Origin: Verrucomicrobiales bacterium
GTDB lineage: Bacteria > Verrucomicrobiota > Verrucomicrobiia > Verrucomicrobiales > DEV007
Reading direction: 5' to 3'
Length of the DNA stretch: 6,211 nt
NCBI GenBank assembly: GCA_007123695.1
Contig: SLGN01000108.1
Span: forward strand, 1-6,211
Shown here: piece by piece, positions 1 to 5,940 of the stretch
Position numbering within the stretch: the stretch's first letter is position 1
How the letters are laid out: every line of letters begins with the position of its first letter
Notes under the pieces: model-generated
Seen by the model: only the letters and a program-made list of their open reading frames with translations
The model's database searches: none
Told to the model about the DNA's origin: nothing
Translations under genes and position numbers: made by a program

Positions 1-41
1 GCTCCGGCTTCCGCCCGCCCCCCCTTCGGCAACCTCTCTCC

Positions 42-1157
42 ATGGCCAACTTCCGCAGCTTAGACCTGATTCCGTCGCTCCTCGGCACCCTCGCGCAGGA
101 GTCCCTCTCGGTCCCGACCGAGATCCAATCGCTCGCGCTTCCGGCCTTGCTCGGCGGCGGCTCCGTCGTCGGCGTGGCCGAGACCGGCAGCGGCAAGACG
201 CTCGCCTACGCCCTGCCCCTGCTCCAGCGCATGAAGCAGCTCGAGGAGTCCGGAGACACCGTCTCCCTCGCCGGACGTCCGCGCGGGCTCGTGCTCGTGC
301 CCTCCAGCGAACTCGGCGAACAGGTGGCGAAGACGATGAAAATCTTCACCCACGACACCCGCGTGAGGGTGCGGCTCGCCACCGGCGGCCTCGCCATGCG
401 CGTCGCCCGCCGCAACGTCTCGGCGCCCTGCGAGGTGATCGTGGCGACTCCCGGGCGGCTCGAGCAGCTCATGGCGATGGACCTCGTCGGGCTCGCCGAC
501 GTGCGGTTCCTCGTGCTCGACGAAGCCGACCAGATCCTCGACCAGGGCTTTCTCGTCGCGATCCGCCGCATTCTCTCGGCCTGCCCCGCCGGCGGCCAGC
601 GCGCCCTTTTCACCGCCACGGCCTCCGACGCGGTGCGGGCGCTCATCGCCGAACTTTTCTCCGACGCCGAGCTGTTGGAGACAAAAGGACGCCATCGGCT
701 CGTCCCGACCCTCCGCACGGTCAACCTCGAGGTGCCGCGGGGACGGCGCTTCCCCTTGCTCGAACAGGTCCTCGCCGAAGAGACCGAGGGCGGCACGCTC
801 GTCTTCGCCAACACGCGCGGCCAGTGCGACGCCGTCGCCGCCGAGCTCGCCGAGCACGGCCACCGCTGCGCCGTCTACCGCAGCGACATGGACCGCAAGG
901 AGCGGCGGAGAAACTTGCGCGAGTTCCGCGACGGCGAGCTGGGCATCCTCGTTTCCACCGACTTGGCCGCCCGGGGGCTCGATGTGGAGAACATCTCCCG
1001 CGTCGTGAACTACCATCTCCCGCGGGAGCTGAAGAACTACCTCCACCGCGCCGGCCGCACCGCGCGGGCGGGCCGCGCCGGCACGGTCGTCAACTTCGTG
1101 ACCGAGCGCGACCGCAACCTGATGGCCCGGCTTGCCTCCATCGGCGGAGCGGGCTGA
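42..1157 (+). CDS. DEAD-box ATP-dependent RNA helicase, minimal two-domain form
   Basis: The 371-residue product carries the ordered motifs of an SF2 DEAD-box helicase, which unwinds or remodels short RNA duplexes using ATP in the cytoplasm. Visible motifs are a Q-motif region (F4, then PTEIQ at 25-29), motif I AETGSGKT (46-53), a variant motif Ia PSSELG (87-92), TGG (114-116), motif Ib TPGR (136-139), DEAD (160-163), motif III TAT (191-193, usually SAT), motif IV LVFANT (253-258), motif V STDLAARGLD (305-314) and motif VI HRAGRTARAGR (335-345). The protein ends soon after motif VI, so it lacks the basic or RNA-binding tail of CsdA/DbpA-type helicases. The ATG at 42 sits just before the Q motif. 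The frame stays open to the window edge, but no better start is seen. There is no Shine-Dalgarno; a weak CAACCT at 30-35 lies six bases before the ATG. The family call is certain; the RNA substrate is not inferable. Confidence 0.96.
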   Translation: MANFRSLDLIPSLLGTLAQESLSVPTEIQSLALPALLGGGSVVGVAETGSGKTLAYALPLLQRMKQLEESGDTVSLAGRPRGLVLVPSSELGEQVAKTMKIFTHDTRVRVRLATGGLAMRVARRNVSAPCEVIVATPGRLEQLMAMDLVGLADVRFLVLDEADQILDQGFLVAIRRILSACPAGGQRALFTATASDAVRALIAELFSDAELLETKGRHRLVPTLRTVNLEVPRGRRFPLLEQVLAEETEGGTLVFANTRGQCDAVAAELAEHGHRCAVYRSDMDRKERRRNLREFRDGELGILVSTDLAARGLDVENISRVVNYHLPRELKNYLHRAGRTARAGRAGTVVNFVTERDRNLMARLASIGGAG

Positions 1158-1159
1158 TT

Positions 1160-1186
1160 CCGTCCGCGTCGAGTCCGGCAGGACGG
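1160..1186. terminator. Possible bidirectional hairpin between convergent genes
   Basis: CCGTCC (1160-1165) and GGACGG (1181-1186) are perfectly complementary around a 15-base loop. The loop contains part of an alternative short stem, GTCC/GGAC. The element lies in the 31 bp gap between the converging stops of the helicase and the S9D peptidase, where a shared terminator would be expected. No T-run follows on either strand, and chance stems are common at this GC content, so this is only a weak candidate. Confidence 0.2.
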
Positions 1187-1188
1187 CA

Positions 1189-3618
1189 TCACGGGCGGCC
1201 CTTCGCATGCCGCTCCATCCAGGCGACCATCTCGGCGAGGGCGTGGAGAACGGACTCGCGGGCCTGGTAGCCGTGGCTCTCGTGGGGGAGCATGACCAGC
1301 CGCACCGTCCCGCCGTGCCCGGCGACGGCTTGATAGAGGCGCTCGCTCTGCATCGGGAAGGTGCCGGCGTTGTCGTCCTCGGCGCCGTGGATCAGAAGCA
1401 GGGGCCGGCGAATTTTGTCGGCGTGGGCGAAGGGGCTCATGCCGAGGTAGGTGTCGGGCGCCTCCCAGAAGGAACGCGGCTCGGCCTGGAAGCCGAAGGG
1501 GGTGAGAGTGCGGTTGAAAGCCCCGGAACGGGCGATCCCGGCGCAGAAGAGGTCGGAGTGGGCGAGCAGATTGGCGGCCATGAAGGCGCCGTAGGAATGC
1601 CCGCCCACGGCGATGCGTCCCCGCTCGGCGACGCCCATCCCGACGACCTTTTCGACGGCGGCGGTCGCGCTGGCGACGAGCTGTTCGCGGTAGCTGTCGT
1701 TGGGCTCGGTATCGCCCTCGCCGACGATGGGCATGGCCGGCCCGTCGAGGATGGCGAAACCTTGGGTGAGGAGGAAGAGGTGCGAGGCCCCGACCGGGCG
1801 GCTGAAGCGATGGGGCGACTCGGAGACTTGACCGGCGGCGGCAGCGTCGCGGTATTCGCGGGGGTAGGCCCAGAGCAGCAGGGGCAAGGGCCCGTCGCGT
1901 CCGGGCTCGTAGCCGGGGGGCGTCAGGAGGACTCCGCTCAGCGGCACGCCGTCGGCGCGGGTGTAGGTGAGGAGCTCGCGGCGCAGCCCGGCGAGTTCGG
2001 GGGCGGGATCGGGGAAGTCGGTCAGCGCCCGCGCCTCGCCTCCGCCGAGCTCGCGCACGAAGTAGTTCGGCGGCTCCTCGGCGGATTCGCGGCGGGTGAG
2101 AATGCGGCGGTCCGCCACCGAAAGCAGCGCGGCGACGCTTTCGTAGCGCGGATCCTCGCACTGCCAGAGGCGCTCGCTCTTTCCCCCGTCGAGGACGACC
2201 CGGTCGAGGAAAGGATGGACGCCCGCCGGCGAAGCGCCTTCCCCCGCCAGGAAGATCGCGTCGCCGCCTCCGTCGAAAAGGAGAAGGCGATGCCCGTTGC
2301 CAGCGGGTTCGCTCAAGGGTATGCCGGGATTGGCGTAGCGGTCCTCGAGCGAGTGGTCGAAGAGCAGCCGCGGTTCGCCCGGCTCGTCTGGCCGGACGAT
2401 CCACGTTCGGGTGCGGCTGTCGGACTTCCAGGCGGACCGGACGAGGGCGAGGTCGCCTCGCCCCCAGTTCGCGGAGGCGAAACGCTGGTCGAGTTCGACG
2501 AGCAGGGTCGGATCGCCGTTGAAAGGCGCGGCATGCATGAGGACGCGGTCGCGCACCACCGCCTCGGCACGCGCGTCGCCTCCGTCGGCGGCCTCGGTCC
2601 AGACGAGGGTTGCGGGCGCGTCGGCACGCCATTGGATCTCGCGGGGGCCGGACAGGACCATGTCGCGTCCGATCGGCGGCGGAGTGGCCTCGGTGCGGTC
2701 GACGAGCCGGTGGACGAGCCGTCCCGAGCGGTCGACGACGACGATCTCGCGGGGGAAGGTGTAGAGCGGAGTCTGGTAGCTGTAGGGGCGCTTGTAGCGG
2801 GTCGCGAGAAGATGGCTGCCATCGGGCGAGGGCTCCAGCCCGGCCCAGATCCCGGCGGGTAGGACGGGCTCGACGGCACCGTCGGCCACGGAGAGGCGGA
2901 CCCATTCCGAGGTGGCGTAGTGATCGAAAAGGGCCTCGTCGTGGGGGCTGGCGAGGAGGTCCTGGTAGGTGCGGGCGGGCTGGGCCCTACCGCTGCTTTC
3001 CTCGACGAGGGGTCCGGCGGGGACGGCGGGCGGCGCGGGGGCCTCGCCACGATCGGGCGGAATGCGGCGGACGTAGAGAGACCGCCCGTCGGAGTCCCAC
3101 TGGAAGGGCTCGCCGAGGAGCGCGTTGAGGACGGGGCCGAGGAGTCGGCGGACCTCGCCGCTGTCGCGTTCGAGGATCCAGAGCTCGATGCCCTCGTCGA
3201 GGGTGCGGGCGAGGGCGACGCGGGCGCCGTCGGGGGACCAGGCCGAGGCGGAAACGAGGAAGTCGCCGGGCAATTCGACCTCACGGCGCGAACCGTCCTC
3301 GACCGAGACGAGAGCGAGTGCGGTGCCGTGGAGGCGGCGGCTGGGCCCGTTGCTGCGGGGGTGGAAACGGAGTCCGGCGAGGCGCAGCTCGGGCTCGGCG
3401 AGCCGCGCGATCGGCGGCAGCCCCTCGCGCTCGGTCAGGAGCAGAAAGCCGCGGTCGGGAGAGAGGCTGAGGCCGGGCGAAGGCGGGGCATCGAGGATGC
3501 GCGGAATGGGATCGGGCGGCAGCAGATAGGTCGGGGCCTCGGCGGCAAGCGGCGGGGCGGCGATGGAAAGGAGCGCGAGAAGGAGCGGAAGAGCAGCGGA
3601 TCGCCGGAGCATGGACAT
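1189..3618 (-). CDS. Exported S9D-family serine peptidase (glutamyl endopeptidase / prolyl oligopeptidase fold)
   Basis: The 809-residue product is a prolyl oligopeptidase-clan serine peptidase. Residues 1-26 look like a Sec signal peptide (RR, then a Leu/Ala core, with cleavage near LAA|E or AEA|P), so it should act in the periplasm or outside the cell. Residues about 35-530 would form the beta-propeller, including the S9D-like segments YQDLL (218-222) and DEALFDHYATS (227-237). Residues about 545-809 are the alpha/beta hydrolase domain. The inferred triad is Ser675 in GGHSYGAF, Asp748 in HGAEDDN and His782 in PHESHGY. The stretch ARSGAFNRTLTPFGFQ (696-711) closely resembles plant chloroplast glutamyl endopeptidase (CGEP), the S9D type that cleaves after Glu; this resemblance is recalled, not searched. 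The start at 3618 is preceded by AAGGAG five bases away. A second Met at residue 3 is less well spaced. The family is very likely; Glu specificity is inferred. Confidence 0.95.
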   Translation of the reverse strand: MSMLRRSAALPLLLALLSIAAPPLAAEAPTYLLPPDPIPRILDAPPSPGLSLSPDRGFLLLTEREGLPPIARLAEPELRLAGLRFHPRSNGPSRRLHGTALALVSVEDGSRREVELPGDFLVSASAWSPDGARVALARTLDEGIELWILERDSGEVRRLLGPVLNALLGEPFQWDSDGRSLYVRRIPPDRGEAPAPPAVPAGPLVEESSGRAQPARTYQDLLASPHDEALFDHYATSEWVRLSVADGAVEPVLPAGIWAGLEPSPDGSHLLATRYKRPYSYQTPLYTFPREIVVVDRSGRLVHRLVDRTEATPPPIGRDMVLSGPREIQWRADAPATLVWTEAADGGDARAEAVVRDRVLMHAAPFNGDPTLLVELDQRFASANWGRGDLALVRSAWKSDSRTRTWIVRPDEPGEPRLLFDHSLEDRYANPGIPLSEPAGNGHRLLLFDGGGDAIFLAGEGASPAGVHPFLDRVVLDGGKSERLWQCEDPRYESVAALLSVADRRILTRRESAEEPPNYFVRELGGGEARALTDFPDPAPELAGLRRELLTYTRADGVPLSGVLLTPPGYEPGRDGPLPLLLWAYPREYRDAAAAGQVSESPHRFSRPVGASHLFLLTQGFAILDGPAMPIVGEGDTEPNDSYREQLVASATAAVEKVVGMGVAERGRIAVGGHSYGAFMAANLLAHSDLFCAGIARSGAFNRTLTPFGFQAEPRSFWEAPDTYLGMSPFAHADKIRRPLLLIHGAEDDNAGTFPMQSERLYQAVAGHGGTVRLVMLPHESHGYQARESVLHALAEMVAWMERHAKGRP

Positions 3619-3623
3619 GCCTT

Positions 3624-3629
3624 CTCCTT
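3624..3629 (-). promoter_or_regulatory. Strong Shine-Dalgarno of the S9D peptidase
   Basis: The minus strand reads AAGGAG, five bases before the ATG at 3618. It is the only clear Shine-Dalgarno sequence in the window, and its spacing supports the first Met rather than the Met two codons later. The overlapping TAAGGA could be read as a poor -10 element, but it matches TATAAT at only two positions, so a ribosome binding site is the better reading. Confidence 0.75.
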
Positions 3630-3637
3630 ACCACAAG

Positions 3638-3661
3638 TCCCGAAGCACCGGGAAGCACGGG
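3638..3661 (-). repeat. Short tandem repeat and hairpin in the S9D leader
   Basis: On the + strand two adjacent 10-base units, GAAGCACCGG (3642-3651) and GAAGCACGGG (3652-3661), match at nine of ten positions. Overlapping them, TCCCG (3638-3642) can pair with CGGGA (3649-3653) around a six-base loop. The pair lies just upstream of the peptidase Shine-Dalgarno. It could be an operator or a leader mRNA hairpin, or chance in GC-rich DNA. No known regulator motif is recognised. Confidence 0.3.
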
Positions 3662-3716
3662 CCCTCCGTCATTGCGCCGCGGCGGTGGAGTTGCGGGGCC
3701 GGTCGCGTCGCTTCAT

Positions 3717-3752
3717 CGGGAACGGGAACCCGGCATTCGCCCCGGCGCGAAT
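3717..3752 (-). terminator. Hairpins just downstream of the isomerase-like gene
   Basis: ATTCGC (3735-3740) and GCGAAT (3747-3752) form a perfect six-base inverted repeat with a six-base loop, beginning about 24 bases past the stop of the minus-strand isomerase-like gene. A second, weaker stem (CGGG 3717-3720 with CCCG 3729-3732) follows. There is no T-tract after either stem, so this is not a textbook intrinsic terminator. It may attenuate transcription or protect the 3' end before the S9D gene. Confidence 0.3.
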
Positions 3753-3775
3753 CCCGAGGAAGTCCCGGCCCGGTC

Positions 3776-4846
3776 TCACAGAGCGGCGAAGGATCTTTCG
3801 AGCAGCTCCCTGGTCTTGAGGATGCCCTCGATTTCTCCGAGTTCCCGCCCTTCGTATTCGACGCCGACATGGCCACGGTAGCCGGCGTCGCGGACGATGC
3901 GCATCATCCGGAAGAAGTCGGTGTGGATCTCGTTGCCCTCGGCGTCGAAGTCGTGCGACTTGGCCGAAACGCCCTTGGCGAAGGGCATCAGCTCCTCGAC
4001 GCCCAGATAGCGGTCGTAGCCGAGGCCGGTCTCGTCCTCGGTGTAGGTGGGGTCGCCGACGTAGGGCGCCTTGGCCTTTTCGTATTGTTCCGCATCGCCG
4101 CGGTTCTTGGCCACGTAGAAATTGCCGAAGTCGGGCAGGGTGCCGCAGTTGTCAAGACCGACGGCGCGAATGACTCCGGCGAGCCAGGCTCCGTTGGAGG
4201 AAAGACCTCCGTGGTTCTCGACGATCACGTTCAGGCCGAGGGTTGCCGCCTTTTCCGAAAGGCTGCGCAGCCCGTCCGCGCAGAGATCGGCCTGGCGCTC
4301 GGGACTGAGCGAGGGGTCGGAGGCGGCGTTGACCCGCAGGCTGTGGCAGCCGAGCCCCTTCGCCGCGTCGAGCCATGCGTAGTGGCCCTCGACGGCGGCT
4401 TTGCGCTTCGCGGTGTCGGGGTGCCCGAGATTTCCAACTCGGTCGCACATCACCAGAGGGCTCATCATGCCGAGGTCGTCGAGACGCTTGCGCATTTCGG
4501 AAAGGTAGGCGTCGTCCTTGGGCTGGATGCCGTAGGTGTCGTGCTCCACGAAGAAGAACTGGTTGACCCATTCGACGGCGTCGATGCCGCAGCTTTCCTT
4601 GGCGACGCGGGGAAAGTCGAGGTTGTCCAGCTCTCCGCTCCGGAGGGCGCGGTGCAGCGACCATTGCGCGAGCGAGATGAGGAGCCCGTGCCCCCCTCCC
4701 CCGGGTTCCGCCGAAGACTCGGCATCGGTCTCCCCGGCGGCCCCGCCCGAGGCACGGTCTGCGTTGTCCGAGCATGCGGTCAGGAAGCAACTCCCGCCGA
4801 GCCCGGCGGAGGCAGTGGCGAGAAAACGGCGGCGGGCGATGTGCAT
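3776..4846 (-). CDS. Tat-exported lipoprotein of the sugar phosphate isomerase/epimerase TIM-barrel superfamily
   Basis: The 356-residue product begins with a twin-arginine signal (RRRFLAT at 5-11) followed by a lipobox LTAC with Cys25. It should therefore be exported folded and lipid-anchored outside the cytoplasm. A Gly/Ser/Glu-rich linker (about 26-53) leads to a xylose isomerase-like TIM barrel (AP_endonuc_2-type, about 55-350). Likely metal-ligand residues by family pattern are Glu210 in VENHGG, Asp239 in LPDFGN, His298 in AKSHDF and Glu330 in GVEYEG. Arg171 in SLRVN is also typical. The family isomerises, epimerises or cleaves sugars and cyclitols with a divalent metal; the substrate cannot be read from the sequence. 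The ATG at 4846 is chosen because the Tat motif follows at once. There is no Shine-Dalgarno, but a good -10 ends six bases upstream. The S9D gene follows on the same strand after 157 bp. Confidence 0.92.
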   Translation of the reverse strand: MHIARRRFLATASAGLGGSCFLTACSDNADRASGGAAGETDAESSAEPGGGGHGLLISLAQWSLHRALRSGELDNLDFPRVAKESCGIDAVEWVNQFFFVEHDTYGIQPKDDAYLSEMRKRLDDLGMMSPLVMCDRVGNLGHPDTAKRKAAVEGHYAWLDAAKGLGCHSLRVNAASDPSLSPERQADLCADGLRSLSEKAATLGLNVIVENHGGLSSNGAWLAGVIRAVGLDNCGTLPDFGNFYVAKNRGDAEQYEKAKAPYVGDPTYTEDETGLGYDRYLGVEELMPFAKGVSAKSHDFDAEGNEIHTDFFRMMRIVRDAGYRGHVGVEYEGRELGEIEGILKTRELLERSFAAL

Positions 4847-4852
4847 GGATGG

Positions 4853-4881
4853 ATTCTAGCTCCGCCGCGCGCCCATCACAA
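4853..4881 (-). promoter_or_regulatory. Sigma70-type promoter of the isomerase-like gene, apparently leaderless
   Basis: The minus strand reads TTGTGA (4876-4881), a 17-base spacer, then TAGAAT (4853-4858). These match the TTGACA/TATAAT consensus at four and five of six positions. Only six bases separate the -10 from the ATG at 4846, so the usual +1 falls on the A of the start codon. With no Shine-Dalgarno present, a leaderless mRNA is the natural reading. Confidence 0.65.
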
Positions 4882-4912
4882 CAGCGAAAACCCTCCCCCG
4901 GCGGATCCGTCG

Positions 4913-4941
4913 TTGCCCCCGGCGGCCCGATCCCTTAGCCT
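4913..4941 (+). promoter_or_regulatory. Sigma70-type promoter of the DUF3820 gene, apparently leaderless
   Basis: TTGCCC (4913-4918), a 17-base spacer and TAGCCT (4936-4941) precede the ATG at 4949 by seven bases. The -10 keeps the key first two and last bases of TATAAT. Expected initiation is at or one base before the ATG. The geometry mirrors that of the divergent neighbour, and no Shine-Dalgarno is seen. Confidence 0.55.
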
Positions 4942-4948
4942 GCTCCCG

Positions 4949-5215
4949 ATGGAAGATCCCGACAACGAGTTCGATCCCGCCGAAGCGATGCGGCTCGAAC
5001 TCGCCGACTACCTCGCCGATCTCGAGACCTACCGCATGCCCTTCGGGCGCTACCGCGGCCGCCCGCTCCATGCGCTGCCCTACGAGTATCTGCACTGGTT
5101 CGTCGAGAGAGGCGAGGGCTTTCCCGCCGGACGCCTCGGCGAGCTGATGGACTTCGTCTACCGGACCAAGGGCGACGGCGCCGAAGTCGTCTTCTCCAAG
5201 CTGCCGCGCCGCTAA
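4949..5215 (+). CDS. Small DUF3820-family protein
   Basis: The 88-residue product has the core DUF3820 pattern: MPFGRYRGRPL (30-40), LPYEYLHWFVERG (43-55), then FPAGRLGELMDFVY (58-71). The family is small, probably cytoplasmic and without an established biochemical role; some members carry the name 'putative quorum-sensing-regulated virulence factor'. An acidic N-terminal extension (1-28) precedes the domain. No signal peptide or membrane segment is present. The frame is open far upstream, antisense to the isomerase-like gene, but the ATG at 4949 is preferred because a promoter-like element ends seven bases before it and residues from there read as a normal DUF3820 N terminus. It converges on the BrnT-like gene with 13 bp between the stops. 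Confidence 0.88.
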   Translation: MEDPDNEFDPAEAMRLELADYLADLETYRMPFGRYRGRPLHALPYEYLHWFVERGEGFPAGRLGELMDFVYRTKGDGAEVVFSKLPRR

Positions 5216-5228
5216 GCCACGGACCGTC

Positions 5229-5504
5229 TCACAGCCACTCGGCGTTCTTCCGCTCGTAGAACGAGGTCTCCTCCTCGGTCATGTCGCGGCAGAGGATCAC
5301 GCGGTAGCGCTTTCCGTCGGTCCAGAAGACCGAAAAGAGATGCCGATTGTTGATCGTCTTGCCCAGATTGAAATAGCGCGACTCGGCGTCGTTGTCGCTC
5401 TCGGGCAGGAGCCGGATCGAAAAAGGATCCTCGAAGACCTCCTCGACCTCGCGGGGAGTGATCTTCTTGAGGTCGAAGTGGCAGTCGATCCAGTCGAATT
5501 CCAT
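5229..5504 (-). CDS. BrnT-like toxin-family protein without adjacent antitoxin
   Basis: The 91-residue product resembles the BrnT (DUF497) family: MEFDW at the start, ITPREVEEVFEDP (15-27), an acidic loop and ESRYFNLG (41-48), LFSVFW (56-61), then YRVILCRDMTEEETSFYER (67-85), matching the usual pattern of R-I-I-x-A-R followed by E and Y. BrnT proteins have a RelE-like ribonuclease fold and are normally neutralised by a BrnA antitoxin encoded just downstream. Here the downstream neighbour is the convergent DUF3820 gene, so no BrnA is present on that side. The family's K-H-G-V segment is altered (LKKIT), so activity is uncertain. The start at 5504 is chosen because BrnT proteins begin close to the FxW strand. 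An in-frame ATG at 5534 would add ten residues (MRRASRPLPP). Neither start has a clear ribosome site. Confidence 0.82.
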   Translation of the reverse strand: MEFDWIDCHFDLKKITPREVEEVFEDPFSIRLLPESDNDAESRYFNLGKTINNRHLFSVFWTDGKRYRVILCRDMTEEETSFYERKNAEWL

Positions 5505-5558
5505 GGGAGGGAGCGGTCGGGAGGCACGCCGCATGACATCGACGGCAGCACCTGTCCG

Positions 5559-5587
5559 ATCCTAGAGCCCCACCCCGAGGAAATCAA
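5559..5587 (-). promoter_or_regulatory. Sigma70-type promoter upstream of the BrnT-like gene
   Basis: The minus strand reads TTGATT (5582-5587), a 17-base spacer, then TAGGAT (5559-5564), each matching the consensus at four of six positions. Initiation is expected near 5552. This gives a leader of about 17 bases to the ATG at 5534 or about 47 bases to the preferred ATG at 5504. A GTG lies seven bases past the -10 but is out of frame with the protein. Confidence 0.5.
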
Positions 5588-5742
5588 ACCAGGAAACGAC
5601 TCCCCTTTTCAAAGAGCCCAAAAAGACCGTCCGAGCGAGAGGTCGGCAGCACCGCCATGCGAATTGATAAAAGACTCCATCCCGCCAGGAACCCGATCCA
5701 TATCCAATCCCAATCCACGTTGCGAGAAACCGCATCCGCCCT

Positions 5743-5758
5743 CCAGGATTCCAGGATT
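5743..5758 (+). repeat. Perfect 8-base tandem repeat
   Basis: CCAGGATT occurs twice in direct succession (5743-5750 and 5751-5758), ten bases before the ATG of the possible small ORF. It could be a slippage product or a binding site; no known operator is recognised. Confidence 0.4.
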
Positions 5759-5768
5759 TTCAACAAGA

Positions 5769-5936
5769 ATGAGCCTGGCTAATTTTATTCAAGGCCAAAT
5801 CCATAGAGTGATAGAAGACTTCGACTCGGCATGTCATTTAATCCGAATTCGCTCTCCCACATCACTTCGAGAAGTCACATTTGATTTCAACAATATTAGC
5901 CTGGAAAGTATTACGGAGCGGGTGAATCTTGTTTAG
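5769..5936 (+). CDS. Doubtful 55-residue hypothetical ORF in the AT-rich island
   Basis: An ATG-started ORF encodes 55 residues, beginning MSLANFIQGQIHRVIEDF and ending ITERVNLV. It has a mixed, globular-looking composition with no signal peptide or membrane segment. I do not recognise the family. About 22 of 55 third codon positions are G or C, far below the neighbouring genes, so it would be a foreign or decaying gene if real. There is no Shine-Dalgarno and no convincing -10 at the leaderless distance. The frame stays open for about 430 bases upstream, partly antisense to the BrnT-like gene, so openness alone is weak evidence. It could equally be non-coding. Confidence 0.25.
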   Translation: MSLANFIQGQIHRVIEDFDSACHLIRIRSPTSLREVTFDFNNISLESITERVNLV

Positions 5937-5940
5937 GCTG

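Noticed and set aside
30..35. CAACCT as a -10 for the helicase
   Set aside because: It lies six bases before the ATG like the other promoters, but it matches TATAAT at only two positions and no -35 is visible at 16-18 bases. Noted as suggestive only.
60..1208. Long minus-strand frame opposite the DEAD-box helicase
   Set aside because: It is Ala/Gly/Arg/His-rich without any recognisable domain. The plus frame holds every helicase motif, and antisense openness is expected at this GC content.
1132..2862. Long plus-strand 576-codon frame opposite the S9D peptidase, and a 622-codon minus frame overlapping it
   Set aside because: Both are low-complexity Gly/Val/Glu- or Arg/Pro-rich shadows of a gene whose own frame has a signal peptide and a full catalytic triad.
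3625..3630. TAAGGA as a leaderless -10 for the S9D gene
   Set aside because: It has the right six-base spacing to the ATG but only two consensus matches and no final T, and it overlaps a near-perfect Shine-Dalgarno.
4152..4790. Arg-rich minus-strand frame overlapping the isomerase-like gene
   Set aside because: It is an alternative-frame shadow with repeated RR and PR runs and no recognisable family.
3563..4948. Upstream part of a 550-codon plus-strand frame that ends with the DUF3820 gene
   Set aside because: The upstream part is antisense to the Tat-lipoprotein gene and shows no domain. The real protein begins at 4949, after a promoter-like element.
5584..5766. 60-codon minus-strand frame with a Trp-rich, membrane-like stretch
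   Set aside because: It starts only with TTG and has no ribosome site or promoter. Its 3' end runs into the -35 region of the BrnT-like promoter, and I recognise no homologue. A real small membrane protein is not fully excluded.
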